Assembly (NCBI RefSeq): GCF_022009635.1
Contig: NZ_CP091716.1
Coordinates: forward strand, 7,682,501 to 7,746,500
From: Variovorax paradoxus
GTDB lineage: Bacteria > Pseudomonadota > Gammaproteobacteria > Burkholderiales > Burkholderiaceae_C
Length of the DNA: 64,000 nucleotides
Direction of reading: 5' to 3'
The translations under genes were made by a program, and so were the position numbers. Every line of letters starts with the position of its first letter. Positions within the stretch are counted from its first letter, which is position 1. The notes beneath the pieces were generated by a model. That model was not told where the DNA came from and made no database searches. It saw nothing but the letters and a program-made list of their open reading frames with translations. Below are positions 1-8,157 of the stretch, piece after piece.

Positions 1-241
1 GGGTGTCGTCCGACTGCATGGTGTGGATGTGCAGGTCGCCGATGGTCCAGCGGCCCGTGGGGGCGGCTGCGGGGGCCGGCGCGGGGGCGGGGGCCGGAGC
101 CGGCGCGGTGGCCGTCGGCAGGGGCACGAAGCCCGGACCGTCGGAGCCGCCGCCGCAACCGGGCAGCATCAGCGTGCCGACGGCGAGGGTGGAAAAGAGC
201 GTGCGGCGGAAGGGAGGGGCAATCGAAAAGGAGGAAAACAT
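1..241 (-). CDS. PHP-domain lipoprotein, N-terminal part (cut by window edge)
   Basis: Reading leftward from an ATG at 241, about 80 residues are visible before the window ends. The start has a basic n-region (FRR), a hydrophobic stretch and a lipobox (LMLPGC), so the protein should be exported and lipidated at that Cys. An Ala-Pro-rich linker follows, then GRWTIGDLHIHTMQSDDT, which is the opening metal-binding motif of PHP-type phosphoesterases (the DLHxHxxxSDD pattern). This suggests a surface or periplasmic metallo-phosphoesterase of the CehA/McbA kind. The substrate cannot be told. The catalytic remainder lies outside the window. Confidence 0.75.
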   Translation of the reverse strand, partial: MFSSFSIAPPFRRTLFSTLAVGTLMLPGCGGGSDGPGFVPLPTATAPAPAPAPAPAPAAAPTGRWTIGDLHIHTMQSDDT

Positions 242-425
242 GGCGTTCAAAAAAAGACAGGCGTGTTAAACACGTTGATCCAAAAGGGCTACCGAGTCTC
301 GAAGCCAGCCATGACGCCGCGATGAAAGCGAAACGAAAGTTCGTTGTTGCCACGCCCCAAATTCACGCGAACAAGGTCTTCGCGAAGCGCACGGTCGTGC
401 GCGCTCTATAAACTCGACCCCCTCC

Positions 426-2474
426 ATGAATTTCAGTGCGCCTCCCCCCACGCTCACCGCTTCCGTCGATGGTGAGTTGCTCTCGCGCATGGTGCGGGCC
501 GACCAATTGGTCATGGTGCGCCGCAGCGTGCTCGCGGCCATTCCGATCAACATCGTGCTGAGCTTCACCGCGACGCTGGTGGCGCTCAACTCGGGCCGCG
601 CGTTCGAAGGGCTGTGCTGGCTGATGCTGTCGCTCGCGGTGAACGGGGTGCGCAGCTACGTCTGCCGCTGGCCGTTCGCGCCCTCGCGCGGCGTGCTGCT
701 GGACAGCAGCGTGGCAACCTCGCCCAAGGGGCGCCCGGTCGAGTGGCACCTGCGGCTGTCGGCGGCGCTGGCCGGGGTCTCGGGCCTGGTCTGGGCGCTC
801 ATTCCGCTGCTGTGCAGCGGCTACTCGTCGCCCCAGGCGGTGTTCTATCTGACGGTGGTCTGCGGCATCTGCGCGGGCTCGGTGACCTACGGCACGGCCT
901 TCGCGTTCGTGCCGATCAGCTTCATCACGCCGGCTTTGCTGTCCGTGGCAGGCTGCCTGGTGTATTCGGGCGGCTTCGACAACGTGAGCCTGGCCGCGAT
1001 GGTGCTGCTGTACCTCGGGGCGCTGGTGCGCAGCGCGCTGCACAGCGAACGGGCCTTCCGCGAGGGCAGCCGGCTGCGCAACGAGGCCACCGCCATGACG
1101 GAGCAATTGCGCCAGGTGCATGCGCTGTCGCTGGAGGCGACGCAGCAGCTCTCGTTCCGTGCCTCTCATGACTCCCTGACCGGGCTGCTCAACCGCGAAG
1201 GCTTCACCGAGGCGGCGACGCTGCACATCGTCGCGTCCCGCGGCCAGCAGCACTGCCTGCTGCTGCTCGACCTGGATGGCTTCAAGGCGGTGAACGACGC
1301 CTTCGGCCACAAGGTCGGCGACCGGGTGCTGCAGGACGTGGCCGGCTGGCTGCAGCGCGAGCTCACCGACCTGCGCGCGGTGCTGAGCCGCTGGGGCGGC
1401 GACGAGTTCGCGGTGCTCTACAGCCTGCAGGGCGCCCGCCAGGCGCCCGCGGCCATCGCCCAGGCGCTGATCCGGTCGATCTCTTTTGCCACCGCGCACT
1501 ACGGCGGCCACCTGGGCGTGAGCATCGGGATCTCGGTGTCGGGCGACGCCGACATCGCCGACATGATCAGCTTCGCCGACGAAGCGCTCTACGAGGCCAA
1601 GCGCACCGGGCGCAACCGTTACCAGTTCTTCGACGCCCCGCTCAATCTGCGGCTGGGCACGCGCCGGGACGTGGAGCGCGACCTGCTCAACGCCATCGAG
1701 GCACGCGCCATCGGCGTCTGGTACCAGCCGATCATGGGCTGCGACGGCAAGCACATCCACAGCCTCGAGGCGCTGATGCGCTGGCACCATCCGCGTCACG
1801 GCCACATCGCGCCCGAGGAAGTGATCTTCGCGGCCGCCAACACCGGCGTCGCCGAGCCGCTGTTGCGGCACCTGGTCGACGAGGTCTGCCGGGCGATGCG
1901 CCAGCTCGAGGCCGCGGGCTCGGTGCTGGCGAACGTGCCGATCGCCATCAACGTGTCGCCGCGCGAGATGGCGCAGCTGGCGGTCGACGACATCGTGCTC
2001 GGCATGCTGAAGACGCGCGGCATCGCGCCGGCCCGGCTGCAGATCGAGATCACCGAAGAGGTCGCGCTCGACACCCACGCAACGCGCAGCCGCCTCAGCG
2101 CGCTGTCGGCGGCGGGCGTGACGATCGTGGTGGACGACTTCGGCGTGGGCTATTCGTCGCTGGCTTCGCTGCGCAGCGAATACGTGCGGCAGGTCAAGAT
2201 CGACCGCAGCTTCATCCTGGGGCTGGCGGCATCGCCTGGCAACGTGGTGCTGGTCGATTCCATCGTGCAACTCGGCCGCTCGCTGAACATCCAGGTCGTG
2301 GCCGAAGGCGTGGAAACGCAGGAAGAACTCGACGTCCTGCGCACGCTGGGCTGCACGCTGGTGCAGGGCTACCACCTGGCACGGCCGGCGCCCCTGCCCG
2401 ACATGACGGCATGGGCCGAGGCCCGGGCCAGGTCGGCCGCGATCATTTCGGCATCGGGCGCGAGCCCGGCCTGA
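426..2474 (+). CDS. Membrane GGDEF-EAL cyclic-di-GMP protein
   Basis: A 682-residue protein predicted to make and/or degrade cyclic di-GMP at the inner membrane. Residues about 30-205 hold several hydrophobic segments without a recognisable sensor name. The GGDEF domain follows, with an intact RWGGDEF near residue 322-328, so cyclase activity is possible. The EAL domain begins near residue 430, with SLEALMRWHHP near 445, NVSPREM, and DDFGVGYSSL, which are the metal and substrate loops of active phosphodiesterases. Both catalytic signatures are intact, so the net activity is not predictable. No clear Shine-Dalgarno precedes this ATG; an internal ATG at codon 22 is an alternative start. It stands alone between the lipoprotein and the purine operon. 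Confidence 0.9.
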   Translation: MNFSAPPPTLTASVDGELLSRMVRADQLVMVRRSVLAAIPINIVLSFTATLVALNSGRAFEGLCWLMLSLAVNGVRSYVCRWPFAPSRGVLLDSSVATSPKGRPVEWHLRLSAALAGVSGLVWALIPLLCSGYSSPQAVFYLTVVCGICAGSVTYGTAFAFVPISFITPALLSVAGCLVYSGGFDNVSLAAMVLLYLGALVRSALHSERAFREGSRLRNEATAMTEQLRQVHALSLEATQQLSFRASHDSLTGLLNREGFTEAATLHIVASRGQQHCLLLLDLDGFKAVNDAFGHKVGDRVLQDVAGWLQRELTDLRAVLSRWGGDEFAVLYSLQGARQAPAAIAQALIRSISFATAHYGGHLGVSIGISVSGDADIADMISFADEALYEAKRTGRNRYQFFDAPLNLRLGTRRDVERDLLNAIEARAIGVWYQPIMGCDGKHIHSLEALMRWHHPRHGHIAPEEVIFAAANTGVAEPLLRHLVDEVCRAMRQLEAAGSVLANVPIAINVSPREMAQLAVDDIVLGMLKTRGIAPARLQIEITEEVALDTHATRSRLSALSAAGVTIVVDDFGVGYSSLASLRSEYVRQVKIDRSFILGLAASPGNVVLVDSIVQLGRSLNIQVVAEGVETQEELDVLRTLGCTLVQGYHLARPAPLPDMTAWAEARARSAAIISASGASPA

Positions 2475-2510
2475 GCCGGCCGGACGCGGCCCGACGACCG
2501 CTCAGGACAT

Positions 2511-3737
2511 TCAGGCCAGCAGATCGCTGAGCGTGCGCGCGATCACCTTGGTGGCGCGGCGCAGGTCTTCGAGTACCACGCGCTCGTCGCTGCGCTTGGC
2601 GTGCGACTCCAGCACGGTGCGCGGACCGGCCCCGTAGATCACGCCCGGAATGCCGGCCTCGACGTACAGGCGCACGTCGGTGTACAGGGGCGTGCCCATG
2701 GCCTTGATCGGTTCGCCGAACACGTCATGGCCGTGCTTCTGGATCGCATCGACCAGCGGCTTGTTGCCGGCCAGCGGCTTCATCGAGTTGGCGAGCAGCA
2801 GGCGCTTGATCTCGACGGTGATCCCGGCGCTCTCGGCCGCGGCATCGGCAATCACCTTGCGGATCGCGGCTTCGACTTCCACCGGGTTCTCCTCGGGGAT
2901 CATGCGGCGGTCGAGCTTGAACACCACCTTGCCGGGCACGACGTTGGTGTTGGTGCCGCCCTCGATGCGGCCCACGTTCAGGTACGGGTGCGTGATGCCC
3001 TCGACCTTCGACGTGACCTGCTGGTAGAGCGTGTTCTGCGCATACAGCGCATTGAGGATCTTCGTGGCGCCCTGCAGCGCGTCGATGCCTGTGGCCGGCA
3101 CGGCGGCGTGGGCCATCTTGCCGTGCACCGTCACTTCCATCTGCAGGCAGCCGTTGTGGGCGGTGACCACCTCGTAGCTGAAGCCGGCCGCGATCATCAG
3201 GTCAGGCTTGGTCAGGCCCTTGTCGAGCAGCCAGCCCGGGCCGAGGATGCCGCCGAACTCTTCGTCGTAGGTGAAGTGCAGCTCCACGCTGCCCTTGGCC
3301 GGCTTGGCGACGGCTTCGAGCGCGCGCAGCGCGAAGGTGAAGCTCGCGAAGTCGCTCTTGCTCACGGCGGCGGCGCGGCCGTAGAGGCTGCCGTCGACGA
3401 TCTCGCCGCCGTACGGATCGTGCGTCCAGCCTTCGCCCGGGGGCACCACGTCGCCGTGGGCATTGAGCGCGACCGTCAGGCCGTCGTTGCCGTACTTGCG
3501 GCGCACGATCAGGTTGGTGATCGTTTCGAGGCCGTAGTCCTTCACTTCCTGCGTGGGCACGGCGTGCTTCTCGGCGTCGAGGCCGAAGTCCTTCAGCAGC
3601 TCGGCGGTGCGCTCGGCGTGCGGCGCGTTGTTGCCGGGCGGGGTGTCGGTGGGCACCTGCACCAGTTGCTGCAGGAATTGCACTTCCTCGTCGAAGTGGG
3701 CGTCGATCCAGGCGTCGAGCTTTGCGTAGTCGGTCAT
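2511..3737 (-). CDS. M20-family metallohydrolase linked to allantoate degradation
   Basis: A 408-residue zinc hydrolase of the ArgE/DapE/CPG2 type. ALNAHGDVVPPGEGW gives the first metal His and Asp. HFTYDEEFGG supplies the Glu-Glu pair (catalytic base and metal ligand), and a dimerisation domain lies in the middle. It is the last gene of the leftward purine operon, 17 bases after the uraD-allC fusion. Its place suggests it handles a ureide or N-carbamoyl intermediate after allantoate, but the sequence alone resembles general M20 peptidases. The start was placed at MTDYAKLD because the frame upstream overlaps the fusion gene. Confidence 0.85.
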   Translation of the reverse strand: MTDYAKLDAWIDAHFDEEVQFLQQLVQVPTDTPPGNNAPHAERTAELLKDFGLDAEKHAVPTQEVKDYGLETITNLIVRRKYGNDGLTVALNAHGDVVPPGEGWTHDPYGGEIVDGSLYGRAAAVSKSDFASFTFALRALEAVAKPAKGSVELHFTYDEEFGGILGPGWLLDKGLTKPDLMIAAGFSYEVVTAHNGCLQMEVTVHGKMAHAAVPATGIDALQGATKILNALYAQNTLYQQVTSKVEGITHPYLNVGRIEGGTNTNVVPGKVVFKLDRRMIPEENPVEVEAAIRKVIADAAAESAGITVEIKRLLLANSMKPLAGNKPLVDAIQKHGHDVFGEPIKAMGTPLYTDVRLYVEAGIPGVIYGAGPRTVLESHAKRSDERVVLEDLRRATKVIARTLSDLLA

Positions 3738-3754
3738 GGTTGTTCTTCTGTGAA

Positions 3755-5533
3755 TCAGTGGGCTTGTTCGGCGGCGAGGTTGTCCAGCAGGCCCTGGAAG
3801 GCCTGCACCGCGAGCTGGATGTCGTCGTTGGTGCTCGATTCGAGCGGGTTGTGGCTGATGCCCGAGTTGATGCCGCGCACGAAGAGCATGGCCTGCGGCA
3901 TCACCTCGTGCAGCTTCATGGCGTCGTGGCCGGCGCCGCTGGGCATGCGGAAAAGCGGAATGCCGAGCGCGTCGACGGCCTTTTCCCAGCGCTGCTGCCA
4001 GGCGGGGGCGCTGGGCGCGGCGGCGGCGCGCATCGTTTCTTCGAGCTCGAAGCGCACGCCGCGTCGCTCGCAGATGTCCTTCAGCGCGCCGACCACGTCG
4101 GTGGCCAGCGCGTCGCGCTGCGCGTTGTTGGGCGCGCGCAGGTCCAGGCTGAACTTGCAGCGGCCCGGCACCACGTTGATCGAGCCGCTCGGGACTTCGA
4201 GCATGCCGACGGTGCCGACCGAATCGCCGTCCTTCGCGGCGCGCTGTTCGGTGTAGAGGATCAGCTCGGCCACCGCGGCGGCCGCGTCGCGCCGGCGGTC
4301 CATGGGCGTGGTGCCGGCGTGGCTGGCCATGCCGATCACTTCGCCCACGTAGCGCACGCTGCCGTTGATGGAGGTGACGATGCCCAGCGGCAGGTCGAGC
4401 TCGGTGAGCACCGGGCCCTGTTCGATATGCACCTCGACGAAGCCGAGGTAGCGCGCCGGATCGCGCTGGATCTTCGGGATGTCTTCCTGCTTCAGGCCCG
4501 CGTGCTGCATGGCCTCGCGCATGGTCACGCCGTCGGCGTCCTTCTGGTCGAGCCAGCGCTGGTCGAAGTGGCCGATGAGCGCGCCGGAGCCCAGGAAGGT
4601 CGCCTTGTAGCGCTGGCCCTCTTCTTCGGCGAAGCCCACCACCTCGAAGGCGAAGGGCAGCCGCTTGTTCTGCCGCTTGAGTTCGCGCACGCAGGCGATC
4701 GGCACGAAGATGCCGAGGCGGCCGTCGTACTTGCCGCCGTTGCGCACGGTGTCGTAGTGGGAGCCGGTGAGCAGCGTGCGCGCGCCCGGCTGCGTGGCCT
4801 CGTAGCGGCCCACCACGTTGCCCACCGCGTCGATGTGAACCGAGTCGAAACCCACGTCGCTCATCAGCGCGCTGATCTGCGCGGCGCAGGCGCGGTGCGC
4901 GTCGGTCAGGTACGTGACGGTGAGCTGGCCCTTCTCGGCGTAGCCGGGGTCGGTGTGCACCGAGAGCTGCTCCTGCCAGTCCCACACGTCGTTGCCGAGC
5001 GAGATGTCGGCGGCAAACTTGTCGTCCAGGCGAATCTCGGCAATGCGGTGGATGTTGCGCAGCGCCTCGCCCAGCTCGAAAGCCGGATGGTTGTGCAGCC
5101 GGCGCGCGAAGGTCTCGATGATCTCGCGCTTGGCCAGCCCGGCGCCGCGCGGGCCGCGCACGGCCAGGATGAACGGGAAGCCGAACTTCGCGTTGTAGTC
5201 GGCGTTGAGCTGCTGGATCTTCGCGAACTCCTCGGGCGTGCAGTCGGTCAGGCCGGCCTTGCTCTGCTCGTTGGTCGATTCGGCCGTCAGCGTCTTGCTG
5301 ACCATGGCCTTGCCCGCCAGCTCCGGGTGGGCGCGGATCAGGCCGATCTGCTCGTCGGCCGACGACTCGGCCAGCGCGCGCACCAGCGCATGCTTGAGGT
5401 GCGCGAGCGAGCGGAAGGGACGGGCCGCCAGCGCGCGCTGCGCGATCCAGGGCGAGTGCTCGTAGATGCCGTCGAGCAGCGCGACGGCGGTGGCCGGCAC
5501 GGCGGCGTTGAGTTGGGCGATGGTGAGGCTCAT
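3755..5533 (-). CDS. Bifunctional OHCU decarboxylase / allantoate amidohydrolase (UraD-AllC fusion)
   Basis: One 592-residue reading frame joins two enzymes of ureide breakdown. Residues 1 to about 170 are UraD-like, which decarboxylates OHCU to S-allantoin; HPELAGK with the catalytic His near residue 69, and the FGFPFILAVRG segment, are intact. From about residue 176 it becomes an allantoate amidohydrolase of the M20 family, with GSHYDTV, GGKYDGRLG and FAEEEGQR giving the metal ligands and catalytic Glu, and SHAGTTPMD in the dimerisation part. Its ATG overlaps the puuE stop codon (ATGA), so translation is probably coupled. Single-domain relatives are about 165 and 410 residues, so both halves are full length. 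Confidence 0.92.
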   Translation of the reverse strand: MSLTIAQLNAAVPATAVALLDGIYEHSPWIAQRALAARPFRSLAHLKHALVRALAESSADEQIGLIRAHPELAGKAMVSKTLTAESTNEQSKAGLTDCTPEEFAKIQQLNADYNAKFGFPFILAVRGPRGAGLAKREIIETFARRLHNHPAFELGEALRNIHRIAEIRLDDKFAADISLGNDVWDWQEQLSVHTDPGYAEKGQLTVTYLTDAHRACAAQISALMSDVGFDSVHIDAVGNVVGRYEATQPGARTLLTGSHYDTVRNGGKYDGRLGIFVPIACVRELKRQNKRLPFAFEVVGFAEEEGQRYKATFLGSGALIGHFDQRWLDQKDADGVTMREAMQHAGLKQEDIPKIQRDPARYLGFVEVHIEQGPVLTELDLPLGIVTSINGSVRYVGEVIGMASHAGTTPMDRRRDAAAAVAELILYTEQRAAKDGDSVGTVGMLEVPSGSINVVPGRCKFSLDLRAPNNAQRDALATDVVGALKDICERRGVRFELEETMRAAAAPSAPAWQQRWEKAVDALGIPLFRMPSGAGHDAMKLHEVMPQAMLFVRGINSGISHNPLESSTNDDIQLAVQAFQGLLDNLAAEQAH

Positions 5534-6492
5534 GATGCGGCTCCAGCTTCGAAGGGGTGCGCCTGCTTCCAGTGGCGCGCGATGTCGACGCGGCGGCAGA
5601 CCCACACCTTGTCGTGCTGTGCGATGTGGTCCAGGAAGCGCTGCAGCGCGGTGATGCGGCCGGGCCGTCCGAGCAGGCGGCAGTGCATGCCGATGCTCAT
5701 CATCTTCGGGCTGTCGTCGCCGGCCGGGTCGCCTTCGGCGTAGAGCGCGTCGAAGGTGTCCTTCATGTACTGGAAGAACGGATCGGCGTGCGAGTAGCCC
5801 TGCGGCAGCGCGAAGCGCATGTCGTTCACGTCGAGGGTGTAGGGCACGATGAGCTGCGGCACCACGCTGCCGTCGGTCTTGTGCACCTTCATCCAGAAGG
5901 GCAGGTCGTCGCCGTAGTAGTCGCTGTCGTACTCGAAGCCGCCGTAGTCGGCCACGAGGCGCCGGGTGCGGGGGCTGTCGCGGCCGGTGTACCAGCCCAG
6001 GGCGCGTTCGCCGGTGAGCTTCTCGATCGCTTCCATGCCCAGGCGCATGTGTTCGCGCTCGGTGGCTTCGTCGATGTTCTGGTAATGGATCCAGCGCCAG
6101 CCGTGGCAGGCGATTTCGTGGCCCAGCTCCTTGAAGGCAGCGGTCAGCTCGGGGTAGCGCTGCAGCGCCATGCCCACGCCGAACACGGTGAGCGGCAGGC
6201 CGCGTTTTTCGAACTCGCGCAGGATGCGCCACACGCCGGCGCGCGAGCCGTATTCGTAGATGCCTTCCATGCTGATGTGCCGGTCGGGAAAGCTCGCCGG
6301 GTTGAACATCTCGGAGAGGAACTGCTCGGAGCCCGCGTCGCCGTGCAGCGTGGCGTTCTCGCCGCCTTCTTCGTAGTTCAGCACGAACTGCACCGCGACG
6401 CGTGCGCCGCCGGGCCATCGGGCGTGGGGCGGGTTGCGGCCGTAGCCGACGAGGTCACGGGGGTAGGGCAAGGTGGAGTCGTAGACGGTCAT
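5530..6492 (-). CDS. puuE: Allantoinase, polysaccharide-deacetylase type
   Basis: A 320-residue cytoplasmic protein that should open the hydantoin ring of allantoin to give allantoate. It begins YPRDLVGYGRNPPHARWPGG and continues VQFVLNYEEGGEN, HISMEGIYEYGSRAG and CHGWRWIHYQ, segments typical of the PuuE branch of the NodB/polysaccharide-deacetylase fold rather than of the AllB amidohydrolases. Length matches the family (about 300-320). It lies 7 bases after the GntR gene and overlaps the fusion gene that takes its product, so pathway order and operon order agree. Confidence 0.93.
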   Translation of the reverse strand: MTVYDSTLPYPRDLVGYGRNPPHARWPGGARVAVQFVLNYEEGGENATLHGDAGSEQFLSEMFNPASFPDRHISMEGIYEYGSRAGVWRILREFEKRGLPLTVFGVGMALQRYPELTAAFKELGHEIACHGWRWIHYQNIDEATEREHMRLGMEAIEKLTGERALGWYTGRDSPRTRRLVADYGGFEYDSDYYGDDLPFWMKVHKTDGSVVPQLIVPYTLDVNDMRFALPQGYSHADPFFQYMKDTFDALYAEGDPAGDDSPKMMSIGMHCRLLGRPGRITALQRFLDHIAQHDKVWVCRRVDIARHWKQAHPFEAGAAS

Positions 6493-6499
6493 AGGCTTT

Positions 6500-7174
6500 T
6501 CAGGACAGCGCCAGCGAGATGTCGTTGGTGGGGACCTTGCGGTCGAAGGTCAGGTTGGCCTCGACGTGCTCGAGGTGTTCGGTCATGAGGCGCACGGCGC
6601 GTTCTTCATCGCGCGCGGCCAGGGCCTTCACGATGTCGGCGTGCTCGTCGTTGGAGTGCTCGGCCGCGCTGGTGCTCTGGTACATCAGCGTGATGAGGGC
6701 GCAGCGCGAGATCAGCTCGCCCAGGATCTGCGCCAGCACCTGGTTGCCCATGAGCTCGGCCATGCGCACGTGGAAGTCGCCCAGAAGTTCGGTGCGCCCG
6801 GAGATGTCTTCGCCCGACACGGCCGATTTTTCGAGCGCCACGTGCTCCTTCAGCGCCTTGATCTTGGCGGGCGTGACGGTGCGCACGAACTCGCGCGTCA
6901 TCTCGGCCTCGAGCATGCGGCGCACGGCGAACACCTGCTTGGCTTCGTCGACAGCGGGTGCTGCCACGAAGGCGCCGCGCGCGGGTTCGAGCCGGATGAG
7001 CTTGTTCTGCGAGAGTTGGAACAGGGCCTGCCGCACCAGCGTGCGCGACACGCCGAAGTGATCGGCCAGCTTCTGCTCGGCCAGCTTGGTGCCGGGCTGA
7101 AGCCGGTGCTCGACGATGGCCTTCGTGAGGGCATCGACGATCGAACGGGTGGTGGAGGACTCCATGTTTTTCAT
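6500..7174 (-). CDS. GntR/FCD-family regulator of the purine cluster
   Basis: A transcription regulator with an N-terminal winged helix-turn-helix (GTKLAEQKLADHFGVSRTLVRQAL, residues about 25-50) followed by an FCD ligand-binding domain with the usual His/Asp positions (DFHVRMAELMGN, HADIVKAL). It is the first gene of the leftward operon with puuE, the uraD-allC fusion and the M20 gene. I start it at MKNMESSTTR (ATG at 7174); an ATG three codons in (7165) and a GTG at 7204 lying inside the operator are alternatives. The palindrome 7193-7207 lies just upstream, so self-regulation is likely. The ligand is probably a ureide or urate, by inference. Confidence 0.9.
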   Translation of the reverse strand: MKNMESSTTRSIVDALTKAIVEHRLQPGTKLAEQKLADHFGVSRTLVRQALFQLSQNKLIRLEPARGAFVAAPAVDEAKQVFAVRRMLEAEMTREFVRTVTPAKIKALKEHVALEKSAVSGEDISGRTELLGDFHVRMAELMGNQVLAQILGELISRCALITLMYQSTSAAEHSNDEHADIVKALAARDEERAVRLMTEHLEHVEANLTFDRKVPTNDISLALS

Positions 7175-7192
7175 GATAGACCCAAAGCCGTG

Positions 7193-7207
7193 AACTGTAT
7201 ACACTTT
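7193..7207. promoter_or_regulatory. Putative GntR operator, copy 1 (gntR/uraH divergent promoter)
   Basis: The 15-mer AACTGTATACACTTT contains the perfect palindrome TGTATACA. The same 15 bases recur at 9021-9035 upstream of puuD. GT-N2-AC cores are typical of FCD-type GntR operators. It lies between the divergent starts of the regulator operon and uraH, so one bound dimer could control both. Confidence 0.7.
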
Positions 7208-7248
7208 TGTCCACCGGAATATCCCGCACCCATTTCAAGGAGCGCCCC

Positions 7249-7599
7249 ATGGGCCTGAGCACTCACGTACTGGACACGATGCATGGCGGCCCCGCCGCGG
7301 GCATGGAGGTGGCGCTGTACACCACCGACGGCGATGCCGCCACGCTGGTCAAGCGCTTCACGCTGAATTCGGACGGCCGCGGCGACGGGCCGCTCTACGA
7401 CAACAACTCGCTGAAGGTCGGCACCTACCGGCTGGTGTTCGACGTGGCGGGTTATTTCAAGGCCCGCGGCGTCGAGCTGCCGGAGCCGAATTTCCTGAAC
7501 AAGGTGTCGCTGGACTTCGGCGTGGCGCACACCGACCAGCACTATCACGTGCCTCTGCTCGTGAGCCCGTGGAGCTACTCCACCTACCGCGGCTCCTGA
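7249..7599 (+). CDS. uraH: 5-hydroxyisourate hydrolase (transthyretin-like)
   Basis: A 116-residue protein that hydrolyses 5-hydroxyisourate, the first product of urate oxidation, to OHCU. It has the family N-terminal motif LSTHVLDTMHG, the basic/aspartate middle segment, the HYHVPLLVSPWSYSTYRGS end and the diagnostic C-terminal YRGS. The ATG at 7249 has AAGGAG seven bases upstream; the longer frame upstream is not needed. It is divergent from the GntR operon across the palindromic site. Confidence 0.95.
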   Translation: MGLSTHVLDTMHGGPAAGMEVALYTTDGDAATLVKRFTLNSDGRGDGPLYDNNSLKVGTYRLVFDVAGYFKARGVELPEPNFLNKVSLDFGVAHTDQHYHVPLLVSPWSYSTYRGS

Positions 7600-7603
7600 G
7601 GCA

Positions 7604-8101
7604 TCAGTCCCCTTGTTGCTGGCCTTCTGTCAGGGTGTCGAGTTGAAAGCGGCCGCTTTCGTCCCACAGCCAGGTGTCCGTCCAGGTGACGGCGCCCAGG
7701 CGGGTGGCCGGCGGGAAGGGCGAGGCCTTCAGCACCGTGCGCTCGATCTCGGCGATCACCTCGGGCGCATGCTTGGGGGCGCGCAGCCAGCGCATCGAGC
7801 GCACCTTGCCGCCGTTGTCGAGGTTCACTTCGAGCGTGCCGACGGCGTAGAGGATCGGCGGCAGCTGGCCCTTGTAGATGCGCGAGCGGTTGGTGTCATA
7901 GACGTGGCGGGCCGCGTCGCGGCGGTAGTCGCGCGCGCTGGCCGCGCTCGATGCGCGTGGCGCGGGGCCGGCGCCCACATCGCCGCTGGCGCCGCTCAAC
8001 TGGCCGGGCACCGACCCGGTGGAGCCGCAGCCGGCGAGCCAGAGGGCCGAAAGAAGAGAGGCTGCGAGGGCGAGACGTCGGGGCGTAAGCTGGCGATTCA
8101 T
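7604..8101 (-). CDS. Small lipoprotein with TonB-C-like domain
   Basis: A 165-residue predicted lipoprotein. The start at MNRQLTPRRLALAA gives a clean signal peptide ending LWLAGCGS (lipobox LAGC). After an Ala/Gly-rich linker, the C-terminal half reads YAVGTLEVNLDNGGKVRSMR followed by PEVIAEIERTVLKASPFP. This resembles the beta-strand/helix layout of TonB C-terminal-like domains found in envelope proteins. No partner is visible next to it, and a role in urate metabolism is not implied. It is tail-to-tail with uraH. Confidence 0.75.
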   Translation of the reverse strand: MNRQLTPRRLALAASLLSALWLAGCGSTGSVPGQLSGASGDVGAGPAPRASSAASARDYRRDAARHVYDTNRSRIYKGQLPPILYAVGTLEVNLDNGGKVRSMRWLRAPKHAPEVIAEIERTVLKASPFPPATRLGAVTWTDTWLWDESGRFQLDTLTEGQQQGD

Positions 8102-8157
8102 GGCCGGGTTTATACCGTGAGTCATCGCGCGCCCGGCAACCGAAGGTATCGACAACG

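Noticed and set aside
61..120. GC-rich Gly/Ala repeat at the window start as a tandem repeat
   Set aside because: It is the Ala-Pro linker coding region of the minus-strand lipoprotein, not a separate repeat.
363..2375. Long open frame (670 codons) opposite the GGDEF-EAL gene
   Set aside because: Antisense shadow caused by high GC; the plus-strand frame has the real motifs (GGDEF, EAL, DDFGVGYSS).
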